NCBI RefSeq assembly: GCF_009857885.1
Contig: NZ_WWER01000004.1
Coordinates: 124,001 to 188,000 of the forward strand
Origin: Pusillimonas sp. TS35
GTDB taxonomy: Bacteria > Pseudomonadota > Gammaproteobacteria > Burkholderiales > Burkholderiaceae_B
Reading direction: 5' to 3'
DNA length: 64,000 bases
Shown: positions 1 to 9,589 of the stretch, piece after piece
How positions within the stretch are numbered: position 1 is the stretch's first letter
Layout of the letters: every line of letters begins with the position of its first letter
Made by a program: the position numbers and the translations under genes
The notes under the pieces: model-generated
Told to the model about the DNA's origin: nothing
Database searches by the model: none
What the model saw: the letters and a program-made list of their open reading frames with translations, nothing else

Positions 1-111
1 GGCGAGGCGTATACAGGAAAATCGCCGACGCACGCGGTGCGGGCTGCGGCAAAAACGGCGGGCGTATACTGGGCAACATAACGATCTATACATCAGTGAG
101 GAGTCCCGACT

Positions 112-1758
112 ATGCTGCCCTCCAACCCCGCCACGTATCAGGATACCTGTGAGCGCTTCAGGTGGAACATCCCGCCACGCTACAACATGGGGCACGATGC
201 CTGTGGCAAATGGGCCGAACGCGACCACGGGCGTCTAGCCCTGGTGTTCATCGATGCCCAGGGCGCCGCGCACAACTATTCTTTCGGCCAGATCAACGAG
301 CAGGCCAACCGTTTCGGCAATCTGCTGATGGCAAACGGCGTGCGGCCGGGCGACCGGGTCGGCATCCTGCTGCCCCAGGCGCCTGAAACTGCTTTCGCTC
401 ATATTGGCTGCTACAAAACAGGGTGTATTGCGATCCCGCTGTTTTCGTTGTTTGGTGCCGAGGCCCTGCAATACCGGCTGGGCGACAGCGGCGCGCGCGC
501 GGTGATCACCAACGCGGAAGGCGCTGCAAAGCTCGCCGGCATCCGCGATCAACTGCCCGAATTGGGTGTGATCTTCACGATTGACGGTGCGCAGGCAGGC
601 ACGCAGGATCTGCATCGCGAACTCGCGCGCCAGTCCGACGACCTGACGTTGGCTGCAACGACACCGGACGATCCCGCGTTGATCATCTATACGTCGGGCA
701 CGACGGGGCAGCCCAAAGGAGCCCTGCATGCGCAACGTGTATTGCTTGGGCATCTGCCCGGCGTGGAAATCTCGCACAATCTGTTTCCCCATGAAGGCGA
801 CCGCATGTGGACACCGGCAGACTGGGCCTGGATAGGCGGGCTGCTGGACGTGTTGATGCCGGCCTGGCATCACGGCATACCGGTGGTGGCGCACCGATTC
901 CAGAAATTCACGCCAGAAGCTGCGTTCCAGCTGTTGCAGGACTACGGCGTGCGCAATACATTTTTGCCGCCCACAGCGCTCAAGATGATGCGCAGCGTGG
1001 CCAATCCTGAGACGCGCTGGTCGTACCGCTTGCGTTCAGTGGCCAGCGGCGGCGAATCACTGGGTGCCGAGCTGCTGGATTGGGGGCGGCGCACGTTCGG
1101 GCTGACCATCAATGAGTTCTATGGCCAGACCGAATGCAATATGACGGTGTCGTCGTGTGCAGACCTGATGCCGGTGCGCCCTGGCGCGATCGGGCGGGCG
1201 GTGCCGGGGCACCGGCTTGCCATCATCGACGATGCGGGGCAGGTGCTGCCGACGGGTGAGAGCGGCCATATCGCGGTGCAGCGTCCCGATCCCGTCATGT
1301 TCTTGCGCTACTGGAACAATGAGAAGGCCACGGCTGGCAAGTTTATTGGCGACTGGCTGGTAACTGGCGACACGGGTCAGATCGACGCCGACGGCTACGT
1401 GCATTTCGTGGGTCGCGCTGACGATGTGATCACCTCAGCGGGCTACCGCATCGGCCCTGGGGAGATCGAAGACTGCATCCTGCAGCACGCGGCCGTGAAG
1501 ATGGTGGCAGTGGTAGGCGCGCCCGATGCGCAGCGCACCGAGGTCGTGGTGGCGATCGTTGTGCCGCAGGATGGGGTGCGCGGCAATGCTGCATTGCGCG
1601 AAGAGATCCAGAATCACGTCAAGACGCGCCTTGCTGCACACGAGTACCCGCGCGAAGTGTACTTTGTGGAAGAGCTGCCCATGACGACCACCGGCAAGGT
1701 GGTGCGGCGCGAACTGCGTCAGCTTGTCGCGCGATGGCGCGAACAGGCCGCAAAATAA
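112..1758 (+). CDS. AMP-forming acyl-CoA synthetase (medium-chain/acetyl-CoA synthetase-like)
   Basis: This 548-residue protein is a member of the ANL adenylating superfamily and should activate a carboxylic acid to its CoA thioester through an acyl-adenylate. The ATP-binding P-loop YTSGTTGQPKG lies at about residues 193-203. The hinge region GRADDVITSAGYRIGP and a C-terminal TTGKVVRREL with the catalytic Lys near residue 529 are also present. The GYRIGPGEIED form is typical of medium-chain acyl-CoA synthetases. The ATG is preceded by GAGGAG. The gene stands alone, ahead of a strong terminator, and the next gene is on the opposite strand. The acid substrate cannot be deduced; acetate, propionate or a medium-chain acid are all possible. 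Confidence 0.88.
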   Translation: MLPSNPATYQDTCERFRWNIPPRYNMGHDACGKWAERDHGRLALVFIDAQGAAHNYSFGQINEQANRFGNLLMANGVRPGDRVGILLPQAPETAFAHIGCYKTGCIAIPLFSLFGAEALQYRLGDSGARAVITNAEGAAKLAGIRDQLPELGVIFTIDGAQAGTQDLHRELARQSDDLTLAATTPDDPALIIYTSGTTGQPKGALHAQRVLLGHLPGVEISHNLFPHEGDRMWTPADWAWIGGLLDVLMPAWHHGIPVVAHRFQKFTPEAAFQLLQDYGVRNTFLPPTALKMMRSVANPETRWSYRLRSVASGGESLGAELLDWGRRTFGLTINEFYGQTECNMTVSSCADLMPVRPGAIGRAVPGHRLAIIDDAGQVLPTGESGHIAVQRPDPVMFLRYWNNEKATAGKFIGDWLVTGDTGQIDADGYVHFVGRADDVITSAGYRIGPGEIEDCILQHAAVKMVAVVGAPDAQRTEVVVAIVVPQDGVRGNAALREEIQNHVKTRLAAHEYPREVYFVEELPMTTTGKVVRRELRQLVARWREQAAK

Positions 1759-1773
1759 GGTTTGAGCTGAAGC

Positions 1774-1817
1774 GGCCTTTCGGGTGCCTGTGCGGCAGCC
1801 CGAAAGGCCCTTTTTTT
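1774..1817 (+). terminator. Rho-independent terminator of the acyl-CoA synthetase gene
   Basis: An 11-bp perfect stem, GGCCTTTCGGG (1774-1784) with CCCGAAAGGCC (1799-1809), is followed by a run of seven T. It begins 15 bases after the stop codon. Confidence 0.9.
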
Positions 1818-1921
1818 GTTTGCAGCCAACACGCCTGGCTGTACCAGCAGTGGCACCGGGCGTAACGCCCTTTGCGAAGGCGAAGGCGAAGCGGGCGCGG
1901 GCTTTGCCGCGCCTGCGTGTC

Positions 1922-3226
1922 TTACAGCGTTTGCAGCCTTGTCTTGCCGTACGGCGTCTTGCGGTTCATGGCTGCCGCGCTGATTGCCGAGATGACCCCG
2001 ACAATCACGGTGTACGCCGCGACGAGCCAGGGCTGGCCGTCGTTGGCGTGCATGAGCGCAGTGGCAATCATCGGCGTGATGCCCGAGGCGAAGATGCCCG
2101 AAAACTGGTACACGAACGAAATGCCGGTGTAGCGCACATCGGTGTCGAACAACTCGCAGAACAACGCAGCCTCAGGGCCGTACACCGATGCGTACAGGAT
2201 ACCGAACGGGATGATGATGGACAGCCAGATCACCATCATGTTGTCACTGTGCGTGGTGATGAGCCAGAACGCGGGCAGCGACGACAGCCCTGTGATCAGC
2301 GAGCCCCAGAAGTACACGCGAGTGCGGCCCAGGCGGTCTGACAGTGCGCCGAAGAAAGGGATGGTGAAGCACATGACGATCGCCGCCGCCATCACGCCCG
2401 TCAACGCCTCGGTGCGGGTCAGATGCAGTGTAGACGTCAGGTAGCTGATGATGAACACGCCGAAGATATTGAAGAACACGCCGTCGATATAGCGCGCGCC
2501 CATGCCTTTGAGGATGTTGGCGGGATAGCGCTTGATCATGTCGACGAAGGGGATCTTGCTTTCGGCATTCTTCTGCTTCACTTTCTCGAACTCGGGGCTT
2601 TCCTTGATTGTCAGGCGGATATACATGCCGACGAATACCAGCAGGGCGGAGAGCAGGAACGCCAGGCGCCAGCCCCAGGATAGGAACTGTTCGTCAGTGA
2701 GTGTGGCCGACAACAGCGCTACCACGCCCGAGGCCAGGCACAGGCCTGTGGCCAGGCCAACCTGCGGCCACGATGCAAAAAAGCCGCGCTTTTCCTTGGG
2801 GGCGTATTCGTAGGCCATCAGCACGGCACCGCCCCATTCGCCGCCCAGCCCGATGCCTTGCAGGATGCGAGCCAGCAACAGCAGGATGGGTGCCCAGATG
2901 CCAATGCTGTCGTAAGAGGGGATGAGGCCGATCGCTACCGTGGACGCGCCCATGATGATCAGCGTGAGCACCAGCATGCTCTTGCGCCCGATCTTGTCGC
3001 CGAAATGGCCGAAGATTACGCCGCCCAGCGGCCGCGCAACGAAGCCGACTGCGAAGGTGGCGTAGGCGAGCAGCGTGCCGACATAGGCGTCGTCACTCGG
3101 AAAGAAGAGGTGGTTGAAGACCAGGCCGGCAACGACCCCGTATAGAAAAAAATCGTACCATTCGATGGTCGCCCCGATAACGGAGGCGGTGACTACTCTT
3201 CTGACTGTTTTCGCATCTGCGCTCAT
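1922..3226 (-). CDS. MFS transporter, metabolite:H+ symporter (MHS) type
   Basis: A 434-residue inner-membrane transporter of the major facilitator superfamily. The N-terminus VVTASVIGATIEWYDFFLYG is the hallmark of the MHS group (ShiA, ProP, KgtP, CitA), and the loop 2-3 motif GGVIFGHFGDKIGRKS is intact. About twelve hydrophobic segments are visible. These carriers take up organic acids, shikimate or betaines with protons; the ligand here is unknown. I place the start at the ATG at 3226, with AGGAGA six bases upstream; a longer frame reaches 3349 without support. The neighbouring GMC oxidoreductase on the same strand could act on the imported compound, but that is inference. Confidence 0.88.
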   Translation of the reverse strand: MSADAKTVRRVVTASVIGATIEWYDFFLYGVVAGLVFNHLFFPSDDAYVGTLLAYATFAVGFVARPLGGVIFGHFGDKIGRKSMLVLTLIIMGASTVAIGLIPSYDSIGIWAPILLLLARILQGIGLGGEWGGAVLMAYEYAPKEKRGFFASWPQVGLATGLCLASGVVALLSATLTDEQFLSWGWRLAFLLSALLVFVGMYIRLTIKESPEFEKVKQKNAESKIPFVDMIKRYPANILKGMGARYIDGVFFNIFGVFIISYLTSTLHLTRTEALTGVMAAAIVMCFTIPFFGALSDRLGRTRVYFWGSLITGLSSLPAFWLITTHSDNMMVIWLSIIIPFGILYASVYGPEAALFCELFDTDVRYTGISFVYQFSGIFASGITPMIATALMHANDGQPWLVAAYTVIVGVISAISAAAMNRKTPYGKTRLQTL

Positions 3227-3372
3227 AATGTGTCTCCTGGAGTATGGGTTGGGGTCTTCGCCCCGTGTCTGAGATGGGGTATACCGCCGCTGCGCGCTCA
3301 TGTCATCATGGCGCCCGGCATGCGGCGAGCGTGTGGCGCGGCCCGCCAAAAAGGCCGCGCGGCGCAGCGTTG

Positions 3373-5040
3373 TCAGGCGGCCAGCTTCGAGGGTGGCTGC
3401 TTGGTGCGTACCACGGAAAGCGGGCGCACGACGTCTTGTTGCGCATCGTTGAGGATGAACTCGCTGGCGCGCTCGGCCACCATGACCACGGGCACGTTGG
3501 TGTTGCCCGACACCAGCGTGGGCATGACCGACGCATCGACCACGCGCAGCCCCGGCACGCCATGCACGCGCAGGCGTTCGTCCACCACGGCCAGGGGGTC
3601 GTTGGCCCTGCCCATGCGGGCGGTGCCGGTGGGGTGGAAAATCGTGGCGCCGAACTCGCGGCAGAAGTGCAGGATTTCGTCGTCGGTGTTTACGTCATGA
3701 CCGGGGCGGAACTCACGCTTCATCAACGTGGCCATGGGTTCAGTGGCGGCGATGCGGCGGGCGAACTTCACGCCCGCCACAGCGGTGCGGCGGTCCAGTT
3801 CGGTGGACAGGTAATTGGGCTGCATCGAAGGCGCTTCGAAAGGATCACGCGACTTGATGCGCACATAGCCGCGGGATTCGGGGCGCAACTGGCACACGGA
3901 ATATGTGCAGCCCGAGAAGTCGTGCACCTTGCCGCCCGCCAGGTCGGCCGACAGCGTGCCGAAGTGGAACTGGATATCCGGGGTTTCCGACTCGGGCAGG
4001 GCGCGGCAGAATGCGGCGCCCTGGTTGATGCCGATGGCCATGGGGCCGCCGCGGAAGAGCAGCCAGTGCAGGCCCATGCGCGCCTTGCCCCACATGGTGC
4101 GCAACTGGTCGTTGTTGGTGATGGGCTTGGTCACTTCGTAGATAAGCCGGTGCTGCAGGTGATCCTGAAGGTTCTCGCCGACGCCAGCCAAGTCGCGCAC
4201 GACAGGGATACCGAACTGGCGCAACAGGTTGGCGGGGCCGATGCCCGACAGCTGCATAAGCTGCGGCGACTGCAGCGCGCCAGCGGCGAGGATGACCTCG
4301 CGATTGGCGCGCAGGGTGCGCAGTGTGCCACCCTGGCGGAAGGTGACACCGACGGCGCGGCCTCCTTCCATCAGGATGTGGCTGGCTTGCGCCTCGGTTT
4401 CGATGCGCAGGTTGGGGCGATTGCGCGCCGGGTTCAGATAGGCGACGGCCGTGGAGCAGCGCTTGCCGTTGTGCGTGGTGAGCTGGTAATAGCCCGCGCC
4501 CTCTTGGTCGCCCGTGTTGAAATCGGACACGCGGCGCACGCCGTTGTTGCCTGCCGAGCCAATGAAGGCGTCCACCAGTTCGTGGCGTGTCTTGATTGAG
4601 GTTGCATGCAGCGGGCCTTCGGTGCCGCGGGTGGGGCCGGCGCCCAGGTCATTGGTTTCAAGCTTGCGAAAATACGGCAGGCACTCGTCCCAGCTCCAGC
4701 CTTTGTTGCCCAGCTCAGCCCAACGGTCGTAGTCTTGCTTCTGGCCGCGTACGTAGATCAGGCCATTGATGGAGCTGCAGCCGCCCAAGGTTTTGCCACG
4801 CGGCCAATAGATCTCGCGGTTGAGCATGTTGGGATCGGGGTCGGTGTAAAAGCCCCAGTTCAACTTCTCGTTGAACATCGTTTTGCCGTAGCCTATGGGG
4901 ATATGTATCCACATGTTCTTGTCGGCTGGGCCTGCCTCGAGCAGGCAAACTGTATGCTTGCCGTTTTCGCTCAGGCGGTTGGCCAGCACACATCCTGCCG
5001 AACCCGCGCCAACCACGATATAGTCTACTGTCTCTGCCAT
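3373..5040 (-). CDS. GMC-family FAD oxidoreductase (choline dehydrogenase-like)
   Basis: A 555-residue flavoprotein that should oxidise an alcohol to an aldehyde. The N-terminal FAD-binding motif DYIVVGAGSAGCVLANRLSE starts at residue 5. The GMC signatures PRGKTLGGCSSINGLIYVRG (about residues 80-100) and GALQSPQLMQLSGIGP (about 255-270) are both clear, and the C-terminus carries HPTGTARMG and DASVMPTLVSGNTNVP. The start is taken at 5040 because the FAD motif lies immediately downstream; the upstream frame has no family similarity. A weak GGAG lies further upstream. It is divergent from an IclR gene, which probably regulates it. Many GMC paralogues are annotated as choline dehydrogenase without proof, so the substrate is open. 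Confidence 0.9.
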   Translation of the reverse strand: MAETVDYIVVGAGSAGCVLANRLSENGKHTVCLLEAGPADKNMWIHIPIGYGKTMFNEKLNWGFYTDPDPNMLNREIYWPRGKTLGGCSSINGLIYVRGQKQDYDRWAELGNKGWSWDECLPYFRKLETNDLGAGPTRGTEGPLHATSIKTRHELVDAFIGSAGNNGVRRVSDFNTGDQEGAGYYQLTTHNGKRCSTAVAYLNPARNRPNLRIETEAQASHILMEGGRAVGVTFRQGGTLRTLRANREVILAAGALQSPQLMQLSGIGPANLLRQFGIPVVRDLAGVGENLQDHLQHRLIYEVTKPITNNDQLRTMWGKARMGLHWLLFRGGPMAIGINQGAAFCRALPESETPDIQFHFGTLSADLAGGKVHDFSGCTYSVCQLRPESRGYVRIKSRDPFEAPSMQPNYLSTELDRRTAVAGVKFARRIAATEPMATLMKREFRPGHDVNTDDEILHFCREFGATIFHPTGTARMGRANDPLAVVDERLRVHGVPGLRVVDASVMPTLVSGNTNVPVVMVAERASEFILNDAQQDVVRPLSVVRTKQPPSKLAA

Positions 5041-5193
5041 GATGCGCCACACTCCGATATTATGGGCCGCGCAGGCTGGCCGCCTTGCGTGGGCCCCGCT
5101 TTGCATGGCGCCTGTCTGTCGCGCCGTGCCGGTTTCTTTTGCAGGCAGTGTGTGCGTTTTGTGATGCTTCAACTATAGGGTTAACGCTAAAAA

Positions 5194-5224
5194 GTTCAGG
5201 TGTGGAACGGAAAATATGATTTTC
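5194..5224. promoter_or_regulatory. Candidate IclR operator between GMC oxidoreductase and IclR gene
   Basis: The divergent intergenic region holds a perfect 6-3-6 palindrome, GAAAAT-ATG-ATTTTC (5210-5224). Just beside it is a shorter inverted repeat, GTTC-N7-GAAC (5194-5208). The position between two divergent starts suits an operator for the adjacent IclR protein. No experimental support. Confidence 0.4.
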
Positions 5225-5261
5225 ATTTCAATGGCGGCTCACGGCGCAGGAGATACCCATC

Positions 5262-6041
5262 ATGGATGATGATGGCGCACGGCCGCTGCGTGTGCTGACG
5301 GTGCTGGAGCAGCTTGCCAACACGCAGTATCCGCAGACTTTGGCCCAACTGACTCAGCGCACCGGGCTGCCCAAGACCACGCTGATGCGTATGCTGCATT
5401 CGTTGGAAAAGGCGGCATACGTTGCGCGCATGCCCGGCGATATGGGCTATGCGCCGGGGCCGCGCATCAACCACCTTGCCGCCAGCGTTCTGCGGGCGCC
5501 GCATTTCCTGCGGGCCTGCCGGCATGTATTGGGCCGGCTGGTGGCGATCATCGGCGAGTCCTGTAACCTGACCGCGCCGATGGGCGACGCTGTGCACTAC
5601 CTGGCCCGGGTTGAAAGCGCCGAGCCGCTGCGCCTGCAGCTGCACATGGAAATTGGCTCGCATGTGCCGCTGCACTGCACGGCCAGCGGCAAGCTTTTTC
5701 TTGCGCTTGCGCCTGAGCTTCAGCGGCGCCAGATCCTTGACCGCATCGAACTGCCGCGCTATACGCCCAAAACCTTGTGCGATCGCCAGGCCCTTGAACG
5801 GGAACTGCGCCGCATACGCGGGCAGGGCATCGGTGTGGACGACGAAGAGTTCGTACGCGGCATGGTGGCCATCGCAGTGCCGGTGTACGACGACAATGAC
5901 CAGGTGCTGGCGGCAATCGCTTGCCATGCGCCCACCGCGCAGCGCACGATGGCCGAACTGCTCGGCTACATCGCGCCGATGCGCGAGGCGGCGCACGAGA
6001 TGTCGGCGGTGTTTCGCACCACCGCGCAGGTACGCGATTGA
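5262..6041 (+). CDS. IclR-family transcriptional regulator
   Basis: A 259-residue regulator. The N-terminal winged helix-turn-helix covers about residues 8-70 (LTVLEQLANTQYPQTLAQLT, then TGLPKTTLMRMLHSLEKAAY). The C-terminal IclR effector domain includes LHCTASGKLFLA and the late GIGVDDEEFVRGMVAIAVPV segment, both typical of the family. It is divergently transcribed from the GMC oxidoreductase, with a palindrome between them, so it most likely controls that gene and itself. The effector is unknown. Confidence 0.9.
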   Translation: MDDDGARPLRVLTVLEQLANTQYPQTLAQLTQRTGLPKTTLMRMLHSLEKAAYVARMPGDMGYAPGPRINHLAASVLRAPHFLRACRHVLGRLVAIIGESCNLTAPMGDAVHYLARVESAEPLRLQLHMEIGSHVPLHCTASGKLFLALAPELQRRQILDRIELPRYTPKTLCDRQALERELRRIRGQGIGVDDEEFVRGMVAIAVPVYDDNDQVLAAIACHAPTAQRTMAELLGYIAPMREAAHEMSAVFRTTAQVRD

Positions 6042-6164
6042 GAGGTTGGCGTTGACGAGGCATAGTGGTCGAGGTTAGGCTGGAAATTGAATGTGAACTG
6101 GCGGTCGAGCCAGGCGCCGTAAGGCATCCGCTAAGCGATTGTCACGATCTCACATGGGAAGCCT

Positions 6165-7352
6165 ATGCCGAACATATCCCAGACCGGTCGTTATCTCGTG
6201 CTCTTGCACCAAGACCATCCTCAGGAGGGCATCCAGGCGCTCGCTGATACGACTGGCGTGCGCGTTACCGAGGCAGCGGCGCACAAGGCAGGCGCAACCG
6301 TGCTTCCACCCGAGTGTGCCCTTGTCTTTTCCCGGATAGGTGTAGTGCTGGTACGGTGCGCGCAAGATCGACAGCCGGCGCTGGCTGGGTTGGCCGCGGC
6401 AGGCAGCAACATTCTGGCGATCGAAGCCGAACGCTTTGTGCATGCGTTGCCTGCCAGGTACCGGCCTGCAAAAGCCGCGCCCTCGTCCACGACTGCGGCT
6501 GACACGTGGGGCGTCCAGGCTGTCGGGGCGGGGCAGTCATCCTATACGGGAAAAGGCATTCGCATTGCCATCCTAGACACTGGATTCGACTTCTCGCACC
6601 CCGACTTTGCGGGCCGCGAAATTGTGTCGCGTTCGTTCGTGCAAGGTGAAGATGCGCAGGACGGCAATGGCCACGGTACACACTGCGCGGGCATCGCCGC
6701 CGGCCCGCGTGTGCCCATAAGTGGCCCGCGCTATGGCGTGGCGGGCGAAGCGCAGCTATACATCGGCAAGGTGCTGGGCAATGAGGGTGGCGGTGGCGAC
6801 GGCGGCGTACTCGAAGGCATCAACTGGGCCATTGAGAACAACTGCCAGGTCATCTCGATGTCGCTTGGTAGCGTGACTACGCCCGATCAACCCTATTCGC
6901 GTGTGTTCGAAGAAGTGGCGCGGCGCGCCATGGCGGCGGGCGCAGTGATTATCGCCGCTGCCGGAAACGACAGCGAGCGGCCCGACCACATCGCGCCGGT
7001 TGCGCACCCAGCCAACTGCCCCTCCATCATTGGGGTGGGCGCCATCGACGAGCTGCGCCGTGTGGCGCCATTTTCCAATGGCGGGCTGGTATCCGACGGC
7101 GGCAAGGTGGACATTGCCGCTCCGGGGGTCGCTGTGTTGTCCGCCTGGCCCGGGCCCCAAGGCTATAACAGCATCAGCGGCACCAGCATGGCCACACCGT
7201 TCGTGGCTGGCGTAGCAGCCCTCTATGCCCAGGCCGGTGCCGCCAACCGCGGCAAAGCCCTGGTTGATGTACTCAAAAACAATGCCACCAAGCTTGACCT
7301 CCCACCGCGCGACGTCGGCGCCGGTCTGGTGGCCGCACCTCACAAGGCCTGA
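6165..7352 (+). CDS. S8 subtilisin-like serine peptidase without signal peptide
   Basis: A 395-residue subtilase. The catalytic triad is complete: Asp138 (AILDTGFDF), His170 (NGHGTHCAG) and Ser341 (GTSMATPFVAG), with oxyanion Asn268 (AAAGND). Residues 1-95 precede the catalytic domain and have the look of an I9-type propeptide (strand YLVLLHQ, helix, strand GVVLVRC, helix, strand NILAIEAER). There is no signal peptide or membrane segment, so the enzyme may act in the cytoplasm or leave by a non-classical route. A small gene follows after 14 bases and encodes a protein that itself resembles an I9 propeptide/inhibitor, suggesting a protease-inhibitor pair. The substrate is unknown. Confidence 0.9.
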   Translation: MPNISQTGRYLVLLHQDHPQEGIQALADTTGVRVTEAAAHKAGATVLPPECALVFSRIGVVLVRCAQDRQPALAGLAAAGSNILAIEAERFVHALPARYRPAKAAPSSTTAADTWGVQAVGAGQSSYTGKGIRIAILDTGFDFSHPDFAGREIVSRSFVQGEDAQDGNGHGTHCAGIAAGPRVPISGPRYGVAGEAQLYIGKVLGNEGGGGDGGVLEGINWAIENNCQVISMSLGSVTTPDQPYSRVFEEVARRAMAAGAVIIAAAGNDSERPDHIAPVAHPANCPSIIGVGAIDELRRVAPFSNGGLVSDGGKVDIAAPGVAVLSAWPGPQGYNSISGTSMATPFVAGVAALYAQAGAANRGKALVDVLKNNATKLDLPPRDVGAGLVAAPHKA

Positions 7353-7366
7353 GCGAACCCGCCATC

Positions 7367-7615
7367 ATGTCTCGCGTCCACATCAACATCATCGTGCAGG
7401 AAGCCTGGCGTCCGCGTTTTCCTCAAGTTGTGGAAAACTGCCGCCGCGCGGGCATAGAGATAGAACACGAGCTGGTCGCCGTCGGCGTCATCACGGGCTC
7501 CATCGACAGCGGCAGGCTGGCTACACTCGCCGTGATCGAAGGCGTTGCCGCCATCGAGCCTGAACGGGATGTTACGGGGTTGCATGGCATCGGAAGCCCG
7601 AGGCGCCCTGTTTGA
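7367..7615 (+). CDS. Small protein resembling a stand-alone subtilisin propeptide / I9 inhibitor
   Basis: An 82-residue protein with no signal peptide, starting 14 bases after the subtilase stop and so probably co-transcribed and translationally coupled. The predicted pattern is strand (VHINIIVQ), helix (RFPQVVENCRRAG), two strands (EIEHELVAVGVITGSI), helix (GRLATLAVIEG), strand (VAAIEPERDV). This beta-alpha-beta-beta-alpha-beta order is that of subtilisin propeptides, and the ending LAVIEGVAAIEPER resembles the L-x-x-x-x-GV-x-x-V/I-EPD motif of that family. By analogy it could inhibit or help fold the adjacent protease. The assignment is inferred from pattern only. No strong ribosome-binding site is visible. 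Confidence 0.6.
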   Translation: MSRVHINIIVQEAWRPRFPQVVENCRRAGIEIEHELVAVGVITGSIDSGRLATLAVIEGVAAIEPERDVTGLHGIGSPRRPV

Positions 7616-7705
7616 GGGCATGGGCGAGAATGCGGTTGATTTGATGCCGTCTGTGCTGCGTGCACACAGCCGGATGTGATTTTTGGGAGAAGCCGTTTCC
7701 GTCAA

Positions 7706-7746
7706 TAAAAAACGGCTTTACGCAAGCTGCGGAAAGCCGTTTTTGA
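7706..7746. terminator. Bidirectional terminator between small protein gene and tRNA-Pro
   Basis: Inverted repeat AAAACGGCTTT / AAAGCCGTTTTT around an inner GCA/TGC pairing, with T runs readable in both directions. It can end the leftward tRNA-Pro transcript and the rightward subtilase transcript. Confidence 0.8.
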
Positions 7747-7751
7747 ATCAA

Positions 7752-7828
<77 letters not shown>

Positions 7829-7844
7829 ACTGAATAAGCGAAGA

Positions 7845-7853
7845 ACTATAACA
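7845..7853 (-). promoter_or_regulatory. Extended -10 promoter of tRNA-Pro
   Basis: The minus strand reads TGTTATAGT about 17 bases upstream of the tRNA. This is an extended -10 (TGn) hexamer; no clear -35 is seen. Confidence 0.5.
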
Positions 7854-7949
7854 CAGAACGAGAAAGCCTGAGTGCGGTATGCGTATGCTGCACGTGGCAT
7901 GCGGTATGCGGCAATTGCGCGCCCCCTATGTAGATAAAGCGGGGCTTTG

Positions 7950-7980
7950 CGACCCGTCTGGTTTGGGACCAGAGGGTCGC
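7950..7980. repeat. Hairpin carrying an inverted copy of the tRNA-Pro anticodon arm
   Basis: Bases 7957-7979 are a 23-bp perfect inverted copy of 7779-7801, the anticodon arm and variable loop of the neighbouring tRNA-Pro. The copy sits in a larger hairpin: GCGACCC (7950-7956) pairs with GGGTCGC (7974-7980), and inside it TCTGGT pairs with ACCAGA. It lies 17 bases past the stop of the TerC-CBS gene and upstream of the tRNA promoter. It could act as a 3'-end hairpin for that gene, although no T tract follows. Confidence 0.75.
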
Positions 7981-7996
7981 CTGCGCGCATGTGCCG

Positions 7997-9589
7997 TTAT
8001 TCGTGCAATCCGTCCGCGTCCTCGTATTCATCGGGTGGGCTCAGTTCGACAAGGATCTTGGCGATCCGGCGGCCATCGCGTTTGAGGATCTCGAAACGGA
8101 ACTCGCCCCTCGGGGTAGAGACAGTAATGTGGTCGCCGCTGTCGGGCAGGCGGCCGAATTGACTCAGCAGGTAGCCGGCCACAGTGCTGTATTCGTCGGA
8201 GTCGTCCATGAAGCCTTCGAACTGCACGGTTTGCTCGAATTGGTGCATGTCGGCGGCGCCTTCAACGATCCAGCGGTTTTCTTCGTCCACGATGATGTCG
8301 GGTGTTTCGTCTTCGTCGGGGAAGTCTCCGGCAATGGCCTCGAAGATGTCGATAGGGGTCACCAGGCCTTCGACGGCGCCGAATTCGTTGATGACGATCA
8401 CCAACTGCCCGCGTGCGCCCTTCAGCGTCTGCATCAGGTCGAGGATAGGGATGGTTTCATGCACGATGATGGGGCGGCGCAGGTGATCTTCGCGCAGCCG
8501 GTTTTCTGTGAGCAGGTCGGCGATCAGGTCTTTGGCGCGTCCGATGCCGACGATGTCGTCCAGCGAGCCGCGGCATACGGGAAAGAAGCCGTGCGGCGAG
8601 CCAGCGATTTCCCGGCGGACATCGTCGGGCGAGTCGTCCAGGTTGATCCAGGTGATATCGGTGCGCGGCGTCATGATCGAATGCACACTGCGATCGGCCA
8701 GACGCAGCACGCCGCTGACCATGTTGCGCTCTTCCTCGCCAAAGGGAATTTCAGCTTGGGAGGGCTCCATGGCGGGCTCGGGCTGCTCGGTATTCATGGG
8801 CCGCTTGCCCAGCATGCGCAGAATGCCTTCGGCGGTGCGTTCACGCATTGGGCGAGTGTTTTCCATGCTGAGCAGGTTGCGCCGCGCGAGCTGGTTCAGG
8901 GTCTCGATGGTGACAGCAAAGCCAATGGCCGCGTACAGATAGCCTTTGGGCACCTTGAAGCCGAAGCCTTCAGCCACCAAGGCGAAGCCAATCATGAGCA
9001 GGAAGCCCAGGCAAAGAATGACGACGGTGGGGTGCCGTCCCACAAAGGCCGTCAACGGTTTGGAGGCGACCAGCATAAGGGCAATGGCAATCACCACCGC
9101 AGTCATCATCACGGCGATATGGTCCACCATACCGACCGCTGTGATGACAGCATCGAGCGAGAACACTGCATCAAGCACGACGATCTGGGTGACCACCACC
9201 CAGAAGCTGGCATAGGCGGGCGAGCCGGATGAGGAGTGTGTCTTGCCTTCTACGCGCTCATGCATTTCCATGGTGCCCTTGAACACCAGGAAGAACCCGC
9301 CCAGGATCAGGATCAGGTCTCGCCCCGAGAAGGAGGCGTCGGCCACAGTGAACAGCGGCGCGGTCAACTGGAACATCCACGAGATGGCTGCGAGTAGGCC
9401 CAGACGCATCAGCAGGGCCAGCCCCAGCCCAATCACGCGTGCGCGGTCGCGTTGCGCGGGCGGCAGCTTGTCGGCCAGAATGGCAATAAAAATCAGGTTA
9501 TCGATGCCCAGCACAATCTCCAGCACGACCAGCGTCAGCAGGCCGATCCAGGCGGCGGGGTCAGTCAGCAGTTCCATCAGGCCTTCCAT
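7997..9589 (-). CDS. TerC-family membrane protein with CBS pair and CorC/HlyC domain (YoaE/YegH-like)
   Basis: A 530-residue protein with three parts. Residues 1-240 are a TerC-like membrane domain with about seven hydrophobic segments and the acidic motifs [17 protein letters not shown] and [16 protein letters not shown]. Residues from about 300 to 430 form a CBS-domain pair ([14 protein letters not shown]; the later [15 protein letters not shown]). The last 90 residues are the CorC_HlyC domain. E. coli YoaE and YegH share this layout. TerC proteins are linked to metal ion (Mn2+) export, and the CBS/CorC part may sense nucleotide or Mg2+. The start at 9589 follows AGGAGA by nine bases. Confidence 0.9.
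   Translation of the reverse strand: MEGLMELLTDPAAWIGLLTLVVLEIVLGIDNLIFIAILADKLPPAQRDRARVIGLGLALLMRLGLLAAISWMFQLTAPLFTVADASFSGRDLILILGGFFLVFKGTMEMHERVEGKTHSSSGSPAYASFWVVVTQIVVLDAVFSLDAVITAVGMVDHIAVMMTAVVIAIALMLVASKPLTAFVGRHPTVVILCLGFLLMIGFALVAEGFGFKVPKGYLYAAIGFAVTIETLNQLARRNLLSMENTRPMRERTAEGILRMLGKRPMNTEQPEPAMEPSQAEIPFGEEERNMVSGVLRLADRSVHSIMTPRTDITWINLDDSPDDVRREIAGSPHGFFPVCRGSLDDIVGIGRAKDLIADLLTENRLREDHLRRPIIVHETIPILDLMQTLKGARGQLVIVINEFGAVEGLVTPIDIFEAIAGDFPDEDETPDIIVDEENRWIVEGAADMHQFEQTVQFEGFMDDSDEYSTVAGYLLSQFGRLPDSGDHITVSTPRGEFRFEILKRDGRRIAKILVELSPPDEYEDADGLHE

Noticed and set aside
3244-4599. Long open frame on the + strand opposite the GMC oxidoreductase
   Set aside because: It mirrors a gene with full family motifs on the other strand, has no domain of its own, and reflects high third-position GC.
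7991-9232. 413-codon + strand frame opposite the TerC-CBS gene
   Set aside because: His/Gln-rich shadow translation without family features; the minus-strand gene has complete domains and a good ribosome-binding site.
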